Shown here in pieces: positions 23,511 to 32,367 of a stretch of DNA of 59,669 nucleotides. The notes below the pieces were generated by a model that saw only the letters and a list, made by a program, of their open reading frames with translations, searched no databases and was not told the DNA's origin. Origin of the DNA: Lysobacteraceae bacterium (GTDB lineage Bacteria > Pseudomonadota > Gammaproteobacteria > Xanthomonadales > BQJN01); the NCBI GenBank assembly GCA_021604725.1, contig BQJN01000012.1, forward strand, positions 1 to 59,669. The letters run 5' to 3'. The translations under genes and the position numbers were made by a program. How positions within the stretch are numbered: position 1 is the stretch's first letter; each line of letters starts with the position of its first letter.

Positions 23511-24809
23511 CTATTCCGCCTTTTCAAGGTCCTCGATGACCGCACCGAGGAAGCGCGAGGCTTCGCCGCCGGTGGCGGCGCGGTGGTCGAAGGTTAGGGA
23601 CAAAGGCATGATCGGCTGCACGGCGACGCCGCCGTCAACGGCAACGACCTGATCGCGTTTCTTGCCGGTGGCCAGGATGGCGACGCAGGGCGGTGCGATC
23701 ACCGGTGATGCGTATTTGCCAGCGAACACGCCGAAGTTGGACAGCATGATGGTGTAGCCGGTGAGGTCTTCCGGCGGAATGCTGCGGTTCTGGACATTGT
23801 CGCGCAAGGTGTTGATGTCTGCGCGAATGGCGGCGGCATCCTTGTTGCCAACGTCTCGCAGCGACGATACGAACAGCCCATCGGGTGTGTCGACAGCCAT
23901 GCCGACGTCGATGTGATCGTGCAATTTGCGTGAGGTCGATTCGCCGTGGAACCAGGCGTTCAAGGCCGGTTCTGCGGCAACGCCGGCACACAGGGCACGA
24001 ATACAGCGCGCCATGATATCGGTGCCTTCCGGCCACGCCGCCAGGCTGGCATCGTCCATCAGTGTGGTCGGAACGATACTGGCATGGGCGTTGGCCATGG
24101 TGCGTGCCATGGTACGGCGCGTACCACGCAGACCTTCGTAACCCTCTGGGGCTTCTGCTTTTTTCGGTGCCGCTGGCGCAGGCGCTGCGGCGACTGGGGC
24201 GGCAGCTTGACCGCGTTGGGCACGTCGGTCGGGCAGGGCTGCACGCTGCAGTGGCGCTGTACCTGCTTCCGCTGCTCGCTTGACGTCATTGGCGGTAATG
24301 ATGTTGTCAGGGCCGGTGCCGGTGATCTGGGTCAGATCAACACGCATCTTGCGCGCAATAGCGCGAACGGCTGTGGTCACCTTGACGCCACCGACCGAAC
24401 TTGTGGTCTGGGCGACAACTTTGTCGGATGACTCCATTTGACCGACCACGGTGCCAGAATCAGCGCGGGCCTCTTCGGCTTCCTGCTCGCCCGGCTCGGC
24501 GGCTGCTGGTGCTTCATCGGTCAACGCAGCCTTCTGTTCGGGTGCTGGCTCGGGCGGTGCCGACGCTTCTTCACCTTCGACATCGAAATCAACCAGCGGT
24601 GCGCCAGTATCAATCACATCGCCAGCCTCACCATAAAGCTTGGCGATGCGGCCGGTGTACGGCGACGGTACTTCGACCACGGCCTTGGCGGTTTCCATCG
24701 ACACCATGGGTTGGTCCAGCTTGACTTCATCGCCTTCTGCGACCAGCCACTCTACGATTTCAGCGTCCGGCAGGCCTTCGCCCAAATCCGGTAACAGGAA
24801 AGTCTTCAT
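23511..24809 (-). CDS. 2-oxoacid dehydrogenase complex E2 (dihydrolipoamide acyltransferase)
   Basis: A 432-residue E2 core with one N-terminal lipoyl domain (lipoyl Lys in SMETAKAVVEV, about residue 43), a Pro/Ala/Glu linker, a peripheral-subunit-binding domain (AVRAIARKMRVDLTQITGTG, residues 148-167), a second linker and the catalytic domain. The catalytic His is present in LTFDHRAATGGEASRF, but the classic H-R-x-x-D-G motif reads HRAATG, with Thr where Asp is usual. It is the third gene of E1-alpha/E1-beta/E2, with its ATG overlapping the E1-beta stop by 4 bp. The complex oxidises pyruvate or branched-chain 2-oxoacids; the substrate cannot be decided here. It differs from the aceEF pair at 46-50 kb. 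Confidence 0.9.
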   Translation of the reverse strand: MKTFLLPDLGEGLPDAEIVEWLVAEGDEVKLDQPMVSMETAKAVVEVPSPYTGRIAKLYGEAGDVIDTGAPLVDFDVEGEEASAPPEPAPEQKAALTDEAPAAAEPGEQEAEEARADSGTVVGQMESSDKVVAQTTSSVGGVKVTTAVRAIARKMRVDLTQITGTGPDNIITANDVKRAAEAGTAPLQRAALPDRRAQRGQAAAPVAAAPAPAAPKKAEAPEGYEGLRGTRRTMARTMANAHASIVPTTLMDDASLAAWPEGTDIMARCIRALCAGVAAEPALNAWFHGESTSRKLHDHIDVGMAVDTPDGLFVSSLRDVGNKDAAAIRADINTLRDNVQNRSIPPEDLTGYTIMLSNFGVFAGKYASPVIAPPCVAILATGKKRDQVVAVDGGVAVQPIMPLSLTFDHRAATGGEASRFLGAVIEDLEKAE

Positions 24810-25798
24810 GCGGCCTCCATAGTTTGATGAACAGCTGCCAGGATGCGCTTGGTGGTTGGCAGGTAGCGTTTTTCCATGCGGAACAGTGGCATTACCGTGT
24901 CGTAACCGGTGACGCGCACCAGCGGTGCCAGCAGGGCATTCATGCCGTGCTCGGCCAGGCCGGCAGCGATTTCTGCGCCAACGCCGCAGGTCTTGGCTGC
25001 TTCGTGGACAATGACGCAGCGGCCGGTGCGACCGACCGATTCCAAAATGGTTTCCATGTCGATCGGCTTGATGGTGGCAAGGTCAATGACCTCAGCACTG
25101 ATGCCTTGCTCTTCAAGGGCATCGGCTGCTTCCAGCGTTTCCTTGATCGAAGCACCCCAACTGACCAGGGTGACGTCGGTGCCGTCACGCAGTACGTAGC
25201 AAACGTCCAGCGGCAGCTCTTCACCGTCGTCCATCACCTCTTCCTTGTTCAGGCGGTAGATGCGCTTGGGCTCAAGAAACACCACGGGATCAGGATCTCG
25301 AATGGCCGCCAGCAGCAGGCCATAGGCACGCGCCGGTGACGATGGGATGACCACCTTGAGGCCAGGAATATGGGCGAACAGGGCTTCGGTGCTTTCCGAA
25401 TGATGCTCCGGGGCGTGGATGCCGCCGCCGAACGGTGCTCGCAGCACCATCGGGCAGGTCAGGCGACCGCGGGTGCGGTGACGCAAGCGCGCAGCGTGAC
25501 AGACCATTTGGTCAATCGTCGGGTAGATGAAACCCATAAACTGGATTTCGGCAACCGGCTTTAGGCCTTCGGCAGCCATGCCTATCGACAAGCCAGCGAT
25601 CATGTTTTCGGCCAGCGGCGTATCGATCACGCGCATTTTGCCGAAGCGTTCCTGCAGGCCGGCGGTGGCACGAAATACACCGCCGTTGACGCCAACATCT
25701 TCGCCCAGACAAATCACCGATTCGTCGTTGGCCATTTCCCAGGCCAGTGCGTTGGTGACGCCATCGACCAGCGTCATGGTTTTGCTTTGATCGCTCAT
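24806..25798 (-). CDS. 2-oxoacid dehydrogenase E1 component, beta subunit
   Basis: A 330-residue protein pairing with E1-alpha to form the thiamine-dependent E1 heterotetramer. Typical blocks: ALAWEMANDESVICLGEDVG, GVFRATAGLQERFG, DTPLAENMIAGLSIGMAAEG, PMVLRAPFGGGIHAPEHHSES and the C-terminal PLVRVTGYDTVMPLF. Length fits the family (320-350). Both ends overlap their neighbours by 4 bp, so translation is coupled to E1-alpha, whose gene carries a premature stop; expression of this subunit may suffer from polarity. Confidence 0.92.
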   Translation of the reverse strand: MSDQSKTMTLVDGVTNALAWEMANDESVICLGEDVGVNGGVFRATAGLQERFGKMRVIDTPLAENMIAGLSIGMAAEGLKPVAEIQFMGFIYPTIDQMVCHAARLRHRTRGRLTCPMVLRAPFGGGIHAPEHHSESTEALFAHIPGLKVVIPSSPARAYGLLLAAIRDPDPVVFLEPKRIYRLNKEEVMDDGEELPLDVCYVLRDGTDVTLVSWGASIKETLEAADALEEQGISAEVIDLATIKPIDMETILESVGRTGRCVIVHEAAKTCGVGAEIAAGLAEHGMNALLAPLVRVTGYDTVMPLFRMEKRYLPTTKRILAAVHQTMEAA

Positions 25799-26865
25799 GC
25801 CCCGTGCTCCTCGATAGCCTGATCGCGCTGTGCGGCGAGGTCTTCTGGTAATTCTGCGTACATGTAGTCAAACATGGCTGAGGTTGGCTGTACCGGCGTG
25901 TCCAGATAGTTGGCCACGGCTTGTTCAACTTGCTTTGAGCATTCAGCCTTGTGCGCCTCTTCCTGCTCATCAGACCAGTGGCCCTGCTTGATCAGGAAAT
26001 TGCGGGTGCGGATCATCGGCTCGCGTTTCCATGCCGCTTCGACTTCAGCATCGTCACGATAGCGACTGGCATCATCAGCGGTGGTGTGGTCCGACAGACG
26101 ATAGGTAACTGCCTCGATCAAGGTTGCACCTTTGCCGGCACGAGCGCGTTTGAGCGCAGCATCAGCGGCCCAGCGCACGGCCAGGATATCGTTGCCGTCG
26201 ACCTGAATGGCCGGAATGCCAGCAGCGATACCTTTTTGTGCCAGTGTCTTGGTTCCGGTTTGCGCAGAGCGCGGAACCGAGATCGCCCATTGGTTGTTGA
26301 CCACCACGAACAGCACCGGCTAGTCGAATGCGCCGGCGGCGTTCATCGCCTCGTAGAAATCACCTTTGGAACTGCCGCCATCGCCGATGACGGTGACTGC
26401 AGCGCGTTGTTCATTGCGAATTTTCATCGCCATGGCGACGCCTGCGGCGTGCATGTTCTGCGTTGCGATCGGTACGGACCAGGCGAAGTCCTTCTTTGGT
26501 CCGGCAAAATCGTTGCCGCGTTCGTCACCGCCCCAATACAGCAGGACGTCTTCCATTTTGACGCCGCGATAAAACTGCGCGCCATACTCGCGATACATCG
26601 GGCAGAACACGTCGTCCTCGGCCATGGCGCTGCCAATGCCGATATGCGCTGCTTCATGGCCCAGACAAGAGGCGTAGGTGCCCAGCTTGCCGGTACGTTG
26701 CAGTGCGACCGCTTTGGTATCGAAGGTTCGTGTCAGGACCATGAGCTTATACAGCTCGACCAGTTCATCTGGCCGTTTGGCCAGCGACGGCAATGGGCCG
26801 GTGGGCGTACCGTCAGCTTCCAGGAAGCGCTGGTACTTGATGTCAAAAGAGGCCACGGTTTTCAA
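25795..26865 (-). pseudogene. 2-oxoacid dehydrogenase E1 alpha subunit with in-frame amber codon
   Basis: Read through, this is a 356-residue E1-alpha protein of normal length, starting MKTVASFDIKYQRFLEADG. Codon 182 (26320-26322) is TAG, and the frame continues intact on both sides: ...EAMNAAGAFD-stop-PVLFVVVNNQWAISVPR. The stop falls between GDGG and NN of the thiamine diphosphate motif (GDG-x(n)-NN), so the 181-residue product would lack half the cofactor site and the phosphorylation-loop region (RLSDHTTADDASRY). A GTG two codons after the stop is not a convincing restart. The single nonsense change with no other decay suggests a recent mutation, a sequencing or assembly error, or readthrough. 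Related family names are pdhA/bkdA1. Confidence 0.82.
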
Positions 26866-27022
26866 ATGGTCTGCTCCTTGTACTGAAGTTGTTCTGTGCG
26901 ATGGAATCGAGCACGCAGCTCGCCATCATACCCGGTTCGAAGACGTTCGGGCAGGTCAGCCGCTCTTGATAACAGCCGTTGAGAATGAATGCAAGTGGTA
27001 TGGGGTCCTCGACCAGCTTCAG

Positions 27023-27064
27023 CCCCCCATCCGAGCGCGCGGAAGGCGCAGACGGATGAGGGGG
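27023..27064. repeat. Palindromic CCCTCATCCG-type intergenic repeat
   Basis: CCCCCCATCCG (27023-27033) and CGGATGAGGGGG (27053-27064) are inverted arms around GCGCG...GGCGCAGA. The same unit occurs at 31527-31567. Both are followed by a related CTGGTCGT stretch, so the repeat is longer than the palindrome. It lies between divergent genes. Confidence 0.7.
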
Positions 27065-27161
27065 TGCAATCTGGTCGTCGCTCTCGGCCATCGCTCCGCA
27101 GACGCTTGATTAACGTAGTATTTCCCCGTCCTCATTGCTTCAAAAACGTTACACTGGCCCC

Positions 27162-29000
27162 GTGGAACTCACCTTAACGTCAGACATGATCACCGTGTTG
27201 GTGCTGCTTGGCATCACTTTGGTGTTGTTTGTGTCCGAGGTTGTGCGCATTGATATCGCCGCATTGCTGATTCTGGTGGCGGTGGGCCTGCTCGATCTGG
27301 TGCCTAAAAACCAGCTGTTTGAGGGCCTGGCATCGAATGCGGTGGTGTCCATTATCGCGGTGATGATTCTCGGTGCGGGGCTTGATCGCACCGGCGTGAT
27401 GGGCAGTGTTGCGGCTTTTATCATGCGCGTCGGCGGCTCTACAGAAACCCGCATATTGCCGTTGATCTCGGGCACGGTGGGGGTCATCTCCAGCTTCATG
27501 CAGAACGTTGGCGCGACCGCATTGTTCCTGCCGGTGGTTAGCCGGATCGCCAGTCGCGCCCGCCTGCAATTGTCGCGATTGCTGATGCCGATGGGCTTCT
27601 GTGCCATTTTGGGCGGCACCGTCACCATGGTCGGCTCCTCGCCATTGATCCTGCTCAATGACCTGTTGGAAGCATCGAATCGTCAGTTGCCGCCTGGTGT
27701 TGACACCATGCAGCCCTTCTCGCTGTTTTCGGTCACCCCAATTGGTCTGATGTTATTGGCATCCGGGATCATTTACTTCCTGTTGTTCGGCTGGTTGGTG
27801 TTGCCAAAGGCCGAAGAGGGTACGGCTGACGCTTCAGTTGCGGGCGGCGCCAAGGATTATTTCACTCGGGTCTACGGCATCAAGGGTGACATCTGCGAGC
27901 TGGTGGTGACTGCCGATAGCCCGTTGGTGGGTATGACCGTGGGCGAGGTTGAAGCCGACGAGACCTCACCGTTCATACTGGGCATTCGCAATGGCGACGA
28001 GACGCGCCTGGCACCGGGGGCTGATCAGATGTTTTGGGTCGGCACGGTGGTCGCCGCCATGGGGCCCAAAAATGAAGTGCGCGAGTGGGCCAGGGTCAAG
28101 GAACTGACCTACCGCGTTCGCCTGCGCGACTTCTCGGCGCTGGTGAAAAAGGCGCGTGCCGGCATCGTTGAGGCAGTTATCCCGCCGGGCTCGCCGCTGG
28201 TCGGTCAAACCTTGGTCGATGTGCAACCGCGCCGGCGCTATGGCATCAATCCGCTGGCGATCAATCGTCAGGAAGAGATTATCCGCCACGACATGCGCGA
28301 TATGGAACTGGAAGTTGGTGACACGCTGGTCTTCTTCGGCAACTGGCGGGATCTTGCTGAGGTGGACGGTAATCGCGATTTCGTGATTGTTACTGATTTC
28401 CCGCGCGAAGAGCAGCGACCGCAAAAAGTGGGGTTCGCACTGCTGTTCTTCATGCTGGCCATGGGGCTGATTCTGTTCTCAGACCTGCCTTTGTCCTTGT
28501 CCTTGCTCACCGGCGCGCTGGGTATGGTGGTCACCAATGTGCTCAGCATGGATGAAGCTTACGCGGCGGTCAGCTGGAAGACCGTATTCCTGTTAGCCTC
28601 CTTGATCCCGCTCGGTGGTGCGATGGAAACCACCGGTACGGCGGCATGGGTGGCTCAGGAAGTGCTCGGTCACACCGGCGGTATGCCTGAGTGGGTGATG
28701 CTGTTGCTGTTGGGAAGCATGGCGACCTTCTTCACGCTGGTTATGTCGAATGTTGGCGCAACGGTGTTGTTGGTGCCGCTGGCGATCAACATCGCACTGG
28801 CCACCGACGCTGATCCGGCGATGTACGCCATGACCATTGCCATCGCCACGTCCAATGCTTTCCTCATTCCGACCCACCAGGTGAACGCTTTGATCATGGG
28901 GCCGGGTGGCTACAAGGTGATTGACTTCTTAAGAGTCGGCGGCTTGATGACCGTTATTTTCCTGGCGGTGTTGGTGTTTGGTATGCAGTACGTTTTCTAG
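27162..29000 (+). CDS. SLC13/DASS-family transporter with two RCK_C (TrkA-C) domains
   Basis: About 612 residues. N- and C-terminal halves each hold five or six membrane segments with repeated NVGATALFLPVVSRIA and SNVGATVLLVPLAINIA motifs, the SN-T type substrate/sodium sites of the divalent anion:sodium symporter group. Between them (about residues 220-390) lie two TrkA-C-like domains (CELVVTADSPLVGMTVGEVE; VEAVIPPGSPLVGQTLVDV). Likely substrates are sulfate or dicarboxylates; the exact one is unknown. The start is uncertain: GTG at 27162 gives MELTLTSDMITVLVLLG, and ATG at 27186 is the alternative. No clear ribosome site was seen. The stop is followed after 11 bp by a 156-bp hairpin element. 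Confidence 0.88.
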   Translation: MELTLTSDMITVLVLLGITLVLFVSEVVRIDIAALLILVAVGLLDLVPKNQLFEGLASNAVVSIIAVMILGAGLDRTGVMGSVAAFIMRVGGSTETRILPLISGTVGVISSFMQNVGATALFLPVVSRIASRARLQLSRLLMPMGFCAILGGTVTMVGSSPLILLNDLLEASNRQLPPGVDTMQPFSLFSVTPIGLMLLASGIIYFLLFGWLVLPKAEEGTADASVAGGAKDYFTRVYGIKGDICELVVTADSPLVGMTVGEVEADETSPFILGIRNGDETRLAPGADQMFWVGTVVAAMGPKNEVREWARVKELTYRVRLRDFSALVKKARAGIVEAVIPPGSPLVGQTLVDVQPRRRYGINPLAINRQEEIIRHDMRDMELEVGDTLVFFGNWRDLAEVDGNRDFVIVTDFPREEQRPQKVGFALLFFMLAMGLILFSDLPLSLSLLTGALGMVVTNVLSMDEAYAAVSWKTVFLLASLIPLGGAMETTGTAAWVAQEVLGHTGGMPEWVMLLLLGSMATFFTLVMSNVGATVLLVPLAINIALATDADPAMYAMTIAIATSNAFLIPTHQVNALIMGPGGYKVIDFLRVGGLMTVIFLAVLVFGMQYVF

Positions 29001-29011
29001 CGCGACTTAGC

Positions 29012-29167
29012 TAGAGGTCGTCCACGATTAGCCATCCATGGCTAACGCGGACACGAACTTTCAGAAGCGCGGTTATGAAAGTTCTTCATTTCCAATGGCT
29101 TGAAAATGCCGGTCCATCCGTGGACCGGTCGAGCTGGTCCAGAAACGTGAACTGTGGACGCGCTCTA
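29012..29167. repeat. 156-bp multi-hairpin element, copy 1
   Basis: TAGAGGTCGTCCACG at the left and the near-complementary GTGGACGCGCTCTA at the right form terminal inverted repeats. Inside, in order: TTAGCCAT-CC-ATGGCTAA; ACTTTCA/TGAAAGT; CATTT..TGAAAATG; and GGTCCA (29111-29116) / TGGACC (29121-29126) / GGTCCA (29136-29141), where the middle segment can pair with either neighbour. Copies 2 (45436-45591) and 3 (57682-57837) have exactly the same length. The right end supplies the TAG stop of the next gene on the minus strand. Confidence 0.9.
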
Positions 29168-29572
29168 GCTCCGCTTCAAAACGCGCAGCGAGTAGGCAAT
29201 CAGAAATGCCGTGACGCCGGTCTGCACCAACGCGCCTGCCAGAGCGCTGCTTGGAATTACTGCCGCCGCAAAAAGTGGAACCAACGACAGCACGCCACCA
29301 ACCGTTGCCGCCATGAATACGTAGCTGGCCATCGGCATTCTCAACAGCAGCAGAAGGCTGCCTATAGCGCCACCAAAAACGGCAAGCGCAAACACACCGG
29401 TGGCCCAGACTGGCCTTGTCTCAACCACGGAGCGATAGGCCTCAGGCATGGCTGCAACAGCATCCGGATTCATCTGCCAGATGAAATTGAAGCAACCCAT
29501 CAAGTTGTAGACCAGGGCAATCGTGGCGATGACCCAGAAACTCCAATGCATCTTTTGTTTTGAGTGGTTCAT
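29165..29572 (-). CDS. Small four-segment membrane protein in the ECF sigma operon
   Basis: A 135-residue inner-membrane protein: WVIATIALVYNLMGCFNFIW, WATGVFALAVFGGAIGSLLLLL, ASYVFMAATVGGVLSLVPLF and a final LVQTGVTAFLIAYSLRVL. The N-terminal HWSFWVIATIALVYNLMG is typical of small membrane proteins found near ECF sigma factors. Its ATG overlaps the sigma gene stop by 4 bp, so it is the third gene of the operon. Function is unknown. Its TAG stop is formed by the end of the hairpin element. Confidence 0.78.
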   Translation of the reverse strand: MNHSKQKMHWSFWVIATIALVYNLMGCFNFIWQMNPDAVAAMPEAYRSVVETRPVWATGVFALAVFGGAIGSLLLLLRMPMASYVFMAATVGGVLSLVPLFAAAVIPSSALAGALVQTGVTAFLIAYSLRVLKRS

Positions 29573-30834
29573 GTACTGTCCTGTCTGGTTGATCTCAGAG
29601 CCGTTTTAAGTCTTTGTTGCAGCAAGGCGCGAATTGCATCGGTGGGCGCCATCTTCAGCGCTTGTTGATGGAATCTTTTTGCCGACTTCGAATGGCCAGC
29701 GCGGCGATGCAGGTCGGCCATCACTGCCGACCAAAGGTAGGAATCGAGCAGCCACTGCGGCGTTGGGAAGGCTTCAAGGGCTGCAAGCGCGGCTTGTGGC
29801 CCCTGCCATTCGGCAACCGCAACGGCTCGATTGAGCGCGTGGATTGGCGATGGCGCGGCATGTTCCAACAGGTCGTAGTATTCGACGATCTTGTGCCACC
29901 GCGTCTGATCAAAGGAAGGCGCCATGCAGTGCTCTGCGGCAATGGCGGCTTCTGCATGATAACGAGTGAACTGATCACCCTGAGCAGATTGCGACAGGTA
30001 GCTCAGCCCAAGCCCAATCTGTTTTTGGTTCCACCGGCTGCGGTCTTGATCTTCCAGAAGAAGCAAGCCTCCGCCGCCGTCCAGTCGGGCCGATAATCGT
30101 GCGCGGTGCAAATGCATCAAGGCGAGCAGCGCAAAGCACTCGCTGACCTGACCGACTGGGTGCTCAACGAGCACGGTCGCCAATCTAATCGCCTCGTCGC
30201 ATAGCTCACAACGAATCGCGGCGTCAGCATGCGAGGACAAGTGCCCTTCAGTGAACAACACATAGATGGTCTTAAGCACGTTGGCTAGCCGGGGCCGGCA
30301 GTGCTCTGCGTCGAGCTGGTCGATGCGTACCGGCTGCGCCTTGAGTTTGTCGCGCGCTCGAGCGAGTCGCTTGTAAACCGCCGCTTCGCTCATGAACAAG
30401 CGCTGCGCAATCTCGGGCACGTTGAATCCGCACAGGGTCTTCAATGCAAAGACCAATTGCGACTCAGCTGGCAGAACCTCGTCACAGGCAACGAACAACA
30501 TTCTGAGCAGGTCATCGCGCATCTCGCCCGGCAGTACCTGGTGCAATTCATCTTGCACATTCGGGGCCAGGTCGGTGGCGAATTGCTCTAATAGCTGCGC
30601 CTGTCGGCGGCTCTTGCGCATTTCACCAATCAGTTCGTTGTGGGCCACCCGATACAGCCAGGCTGCTGGTTGCTCGGGCTGGCCATTGCGACCCCAGTCC
30701 TGCACCGCTTTCATCAAGGCAGACTGCACTGCATCCTCGATCCGGCCGATGTGTTGGACGCCGACCTGGCGCGAGAGTATCGCCACCAGGCGGCCGTATT
30801 CGTGCCGAAACAAGTGTGTCTCGGATTCGCTCAA
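29569..30834 (-). CDS. ECF sigma factor with C-terminal extension (ECF42-like, COG4941)
   Basis: A 421-residue sigma factor. Residues 1-75 hold region 2 (LFRHEYGRLVAILSRQVGV, AWLYRVAHNELIGEMRK). Residues about 115-170 hold region 4 (LKTLCGFNVPEIAQRLFMSEAAVYKRLARARDKL). The remaining 240 residues are the helical extension of this group (LFTEGHLSSHADA, ALNRAVAVAEWQGPQAAL, YLWSAVMADLHRRAG). It overlaps by 4 bp with the DGPF-domain gene upstream and the membrane gene downstream; this sigma/DGPF pairing is the hallmark of the group. No anti-sigma factor is present; activity is thought to be set by the C-terminal extension and the DGPF partner. Confidence 0.92.
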   Translation of the reverse strand: MSESETHLFRHEYGRLVAILSRQVGVQHIGRIEDAVQSALMKAVQDWGRNGQPEQPAAWLYRVAHNELIGEMRKSRRQAQLLEQFATDLAPNVQDELHQVLPGEMRDDLLRMLFVACDEVLPAESQLVFALKTLCGFNVPEIAQRLFMSEAAVYKRLARARDKLKAQPVRIDQLDAEHCRPRLANVLKTIYVLFTEGHLSSHADAAIRCELCDEAIRLATVLVEHPVGQVSECFALLALMHLHRARLSARLDGGGGLLLLEDQDRSRWNQKQIGLGLSYLSQSAQGDQFTRYHAEAAIAAEHCMAPSFDQTRWHKIVEYYDLLEHAAPSPIHALNRAVAVAEWQGPQAALAALEAFPTPQWLLDSYLWSAVMADLHRRAGHSKSAKRFHQQALKMAPTDAIRALLQQRLKTALRSTRQDST

Positions 30835-31187
30835 GGCGTGCTGATCTCTCTGACTTCAACCGAACAGCCAGGCATCGCAACGCCGGGACTTTCACGCGCC
30901 ACCTGCAATGCCGCTTCAAGGTTTTCTGCGGACACGATCATGAAACCACCCACCACCTCTTTGCTTTCGGCAAATGGACCGTCCATGGTGGTTCCGTCGC
31001 CGGTTACGACCGCGCCAGGGCCTAACTTGCCGCCCATATCGACGATGTTGTGCTTGAATTTTTCTTGCCACGCATTGAACCTGGCGTACATCTGTTCCAT
31101 CTGCGCCGGCGACGGCGGTTCACACTTGCTTTCGCCTGAAGCTTGCCGTTGACTGCGTTGGATGCATAAGTAGGTCTTGTTTGACAT
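30831..31187 (-). CDS. DGPF/YCII-domain protein, partner of the ECF sigma factor
   Basis: A 118-residue single-domain protein. The signature TTMDGPFAESKEVVGGFMIV (about residues 67-86) gives the domain its name. The start at 31187 (MSNKTYLCIQ) has GGAGGA as ribosome site; an in-frame ATG four codons upstream overlaps that site and is less likely. It is the first gene of the DGPF/sigma/membrane protein operon and overlaps the sigma gene by 4 bp. Such proteins are encoded with ECF42-type sigma factors; their biochemical role is unsettled. Confidence 0.88.
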   Translation of the reverse strand: MSNKTYLCIQRSQRQASGESKCEPPSPAQMEQMYARFNAWQEKFKHNIVDMGGKLGPGAVVTGDGTTMDGPFAESKEVVGGFMIVSAENLEAALQVARESPGVAMPGCSVEVREISTP

Positions 31188-31673
31188 GGTGTCCTCCAAT
31201 TAGAAACTCATTCGATTCATGGTTATGACGCGCCAGTGCATCGACTTTGGACACAGTATTTTCTTTTTCTGTTGATGACCGATTGCGCTCAAACGACTGC
31301 TCTTCGCAGGAAGCCCGAGCAAGCCATCGGCGGCAGCTCACCGTGCCAGGCCTGATTTTGGCGGTCGTCGAAGTCGGCAGGCGGTTTGGTCATGGTTGCG
31401 ATCCGCGTGGTGTGCTTGATCGCAATATAGGGTAAAGAGTCGGAACTGGCCAGTTGGTAGCCATCAACCATCCATGGACCTCACCCTTCGATTCAAGGCT
31501 AAGACCAAGGGCTACGACTAGATTGGCCCCTCATCCGACCGCGCCGATGGCGCAGACGGATGAGGGGCCCATTCTGGTTGTGGCTCTGAACGAGGTCCCC
31601 CAGTTGGATGAGGGGGTCACGCTGGTCGTGGCATTGGCCAAGTCCGCAGACGGATGAGGGTTCCGCCTACCAC
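31188..31673. other. Spacer with CCCTCATCCG repeats, no gene seen
   Basis: The first 300 bp contain the promoter side of the ECF operon and no convincing frame. 31527-31567 is a palindromic CCCCTCATCCG / CGGATGAGGGG unit. Two further half units (GGATGAGGGGG at about 31604 and CGGATGAGGG at about 31651) follow in direct orientation, separated by CTGGTCGTGGC-type sequence, like the layout at 27023. Confidence 0.65.
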
Positions 31674-31979
31674 CTACTCCTTATCCACCACCTTGTAATC
31701 ACCTTCGATCACGTTGGTAGCAGCCTGCTGCTGCGGTCGCTGCGGTCGCTGCGGTCGCTGCGGTCTGTTTGGCATGACTTGCGGCTCGGGCTTGGCAAAC
31801 ATCATTCGAATGCGCAGGTACAGTAGCCATAGGGCGCCCAGGACGGCGGCACCAATCAGGAAGAAAATGCCGAAAAAGGCCAGTGTGCCGAGGACAATCA
31901 AGCCGACGATGAGCAGCAAAGCGCGGGCGATTGGGTTGCTGGGCAGCGCATTCTGACCGTTGATAGTGTAGATTCGCAT
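31674..31979 (-). CDS. Small two-segment membrane protein with RPQ tandem repeat
   Basis: A 101-residue protein. Residues 18-53 hold two closely spaced membrane segments (ALLLIVGLIVLGTLAFFGIF and FLIGAAVLGALWLLYLRI). The cytoplasmic tail contains a tandem repeat NRPQRPQRPQRPQQQ (about residues 71-85) and ends EGDYKVVDKE. Function is not recognised; it is similar in plan to small phage-shock or envelope-stress membrane proteins, but no family match is claimed. It is divergent from the Rieske gene with only 34 bp between the start codons. Confidence 0.72.
   Translation of the reverse strand: MRIYTINGQNALPSNPIARALLLIVGLIVLGTLAFFGIFFLIGAAVLGALWLLYLRIRMMFAKPEPQVMPNRPQRPQRPQRPQQQAATNVIEGDYKVVDKE
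31731..31766. repeat. 9-bp tandem repeat (four units) in the small membrane protein gene
   Basis: Four consecutive units of CTGCGGTCG (the last differs by one base) encode RPQ repeats on the minus strand. In-frame slippage would change the repeat number without breaking the gene. Confidence 0.9.
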
Positions 31980-32013
31980 GCTTCCAATTTGGGGATAGCT
32001 GACGGATCAATCA

Positions 32014-32367
32014 ATGCAGATTGTATGCAAACTTGAATCGATCGAGGATGGCGGAGCGATCGAGGCGCGAGTTGACCGCGACAACCAACCGTCGTTGAAC
32101 CTGGCTGTTTGCCGTCACGGCGACCAGGTTTTTGCCTGGCACAACATATGCCCACACCAGGGGCGTGCATTGAATTTCGCACCTAATCGCTTTTTGTTCA
32201 CGCCCGAAGGTCAGCTCATGTGCGCGGCACATGGTGCGGTGTTTGAAGCCGACACCGGTTTATGCGTTGGTGGCCCTTGTCGAGGGGCTTCGTTGCGTGG
32301 TGTTGCTGTGGCAGTGCAAAATGGTGAAGTGATTTTGACTGCTGACAGTGAGACAAACGATGAATGA
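32014..32367 (+). CDS. Rieske-type [2Fe-2S] ferredoxin-like protein
   Basis: A 117-residue cytoplasmic electron-transfer protein. The cluster ligands are clear: C-P-H-Q-G in NICPHQGRALNF (residues about 46-50) and C-A-A-H-G in LMCAAHGAVFEADTG. A 21-residue insert FAPNRFLFTPEGQ between the boxes is typical of the small Rieske proteins linked to hydroxylation or nitrite reduction. Its partner is unknown. Its last 8 bp overlap the start of the next gene. Confidence 0.88.
   Translation: MQIVCKLESIEDGGAIEARVDRDNQPSLNLAVCRHGDQVFAWHNICPHQGRALNFAPNRFLFTPEGQLMCAAHGAVFEADTGLCVGGPCRGASLRGVAVAVQNGEVILTADSETNDE

Noticed and set aside
26314-26316. GTG restart just after the E1-alpha amber codon
   Set aside because: No ribosome site precedes it, and the resulting half protein would lack the GDG half of the cofactor motif, so a split functional gene is unlikely.
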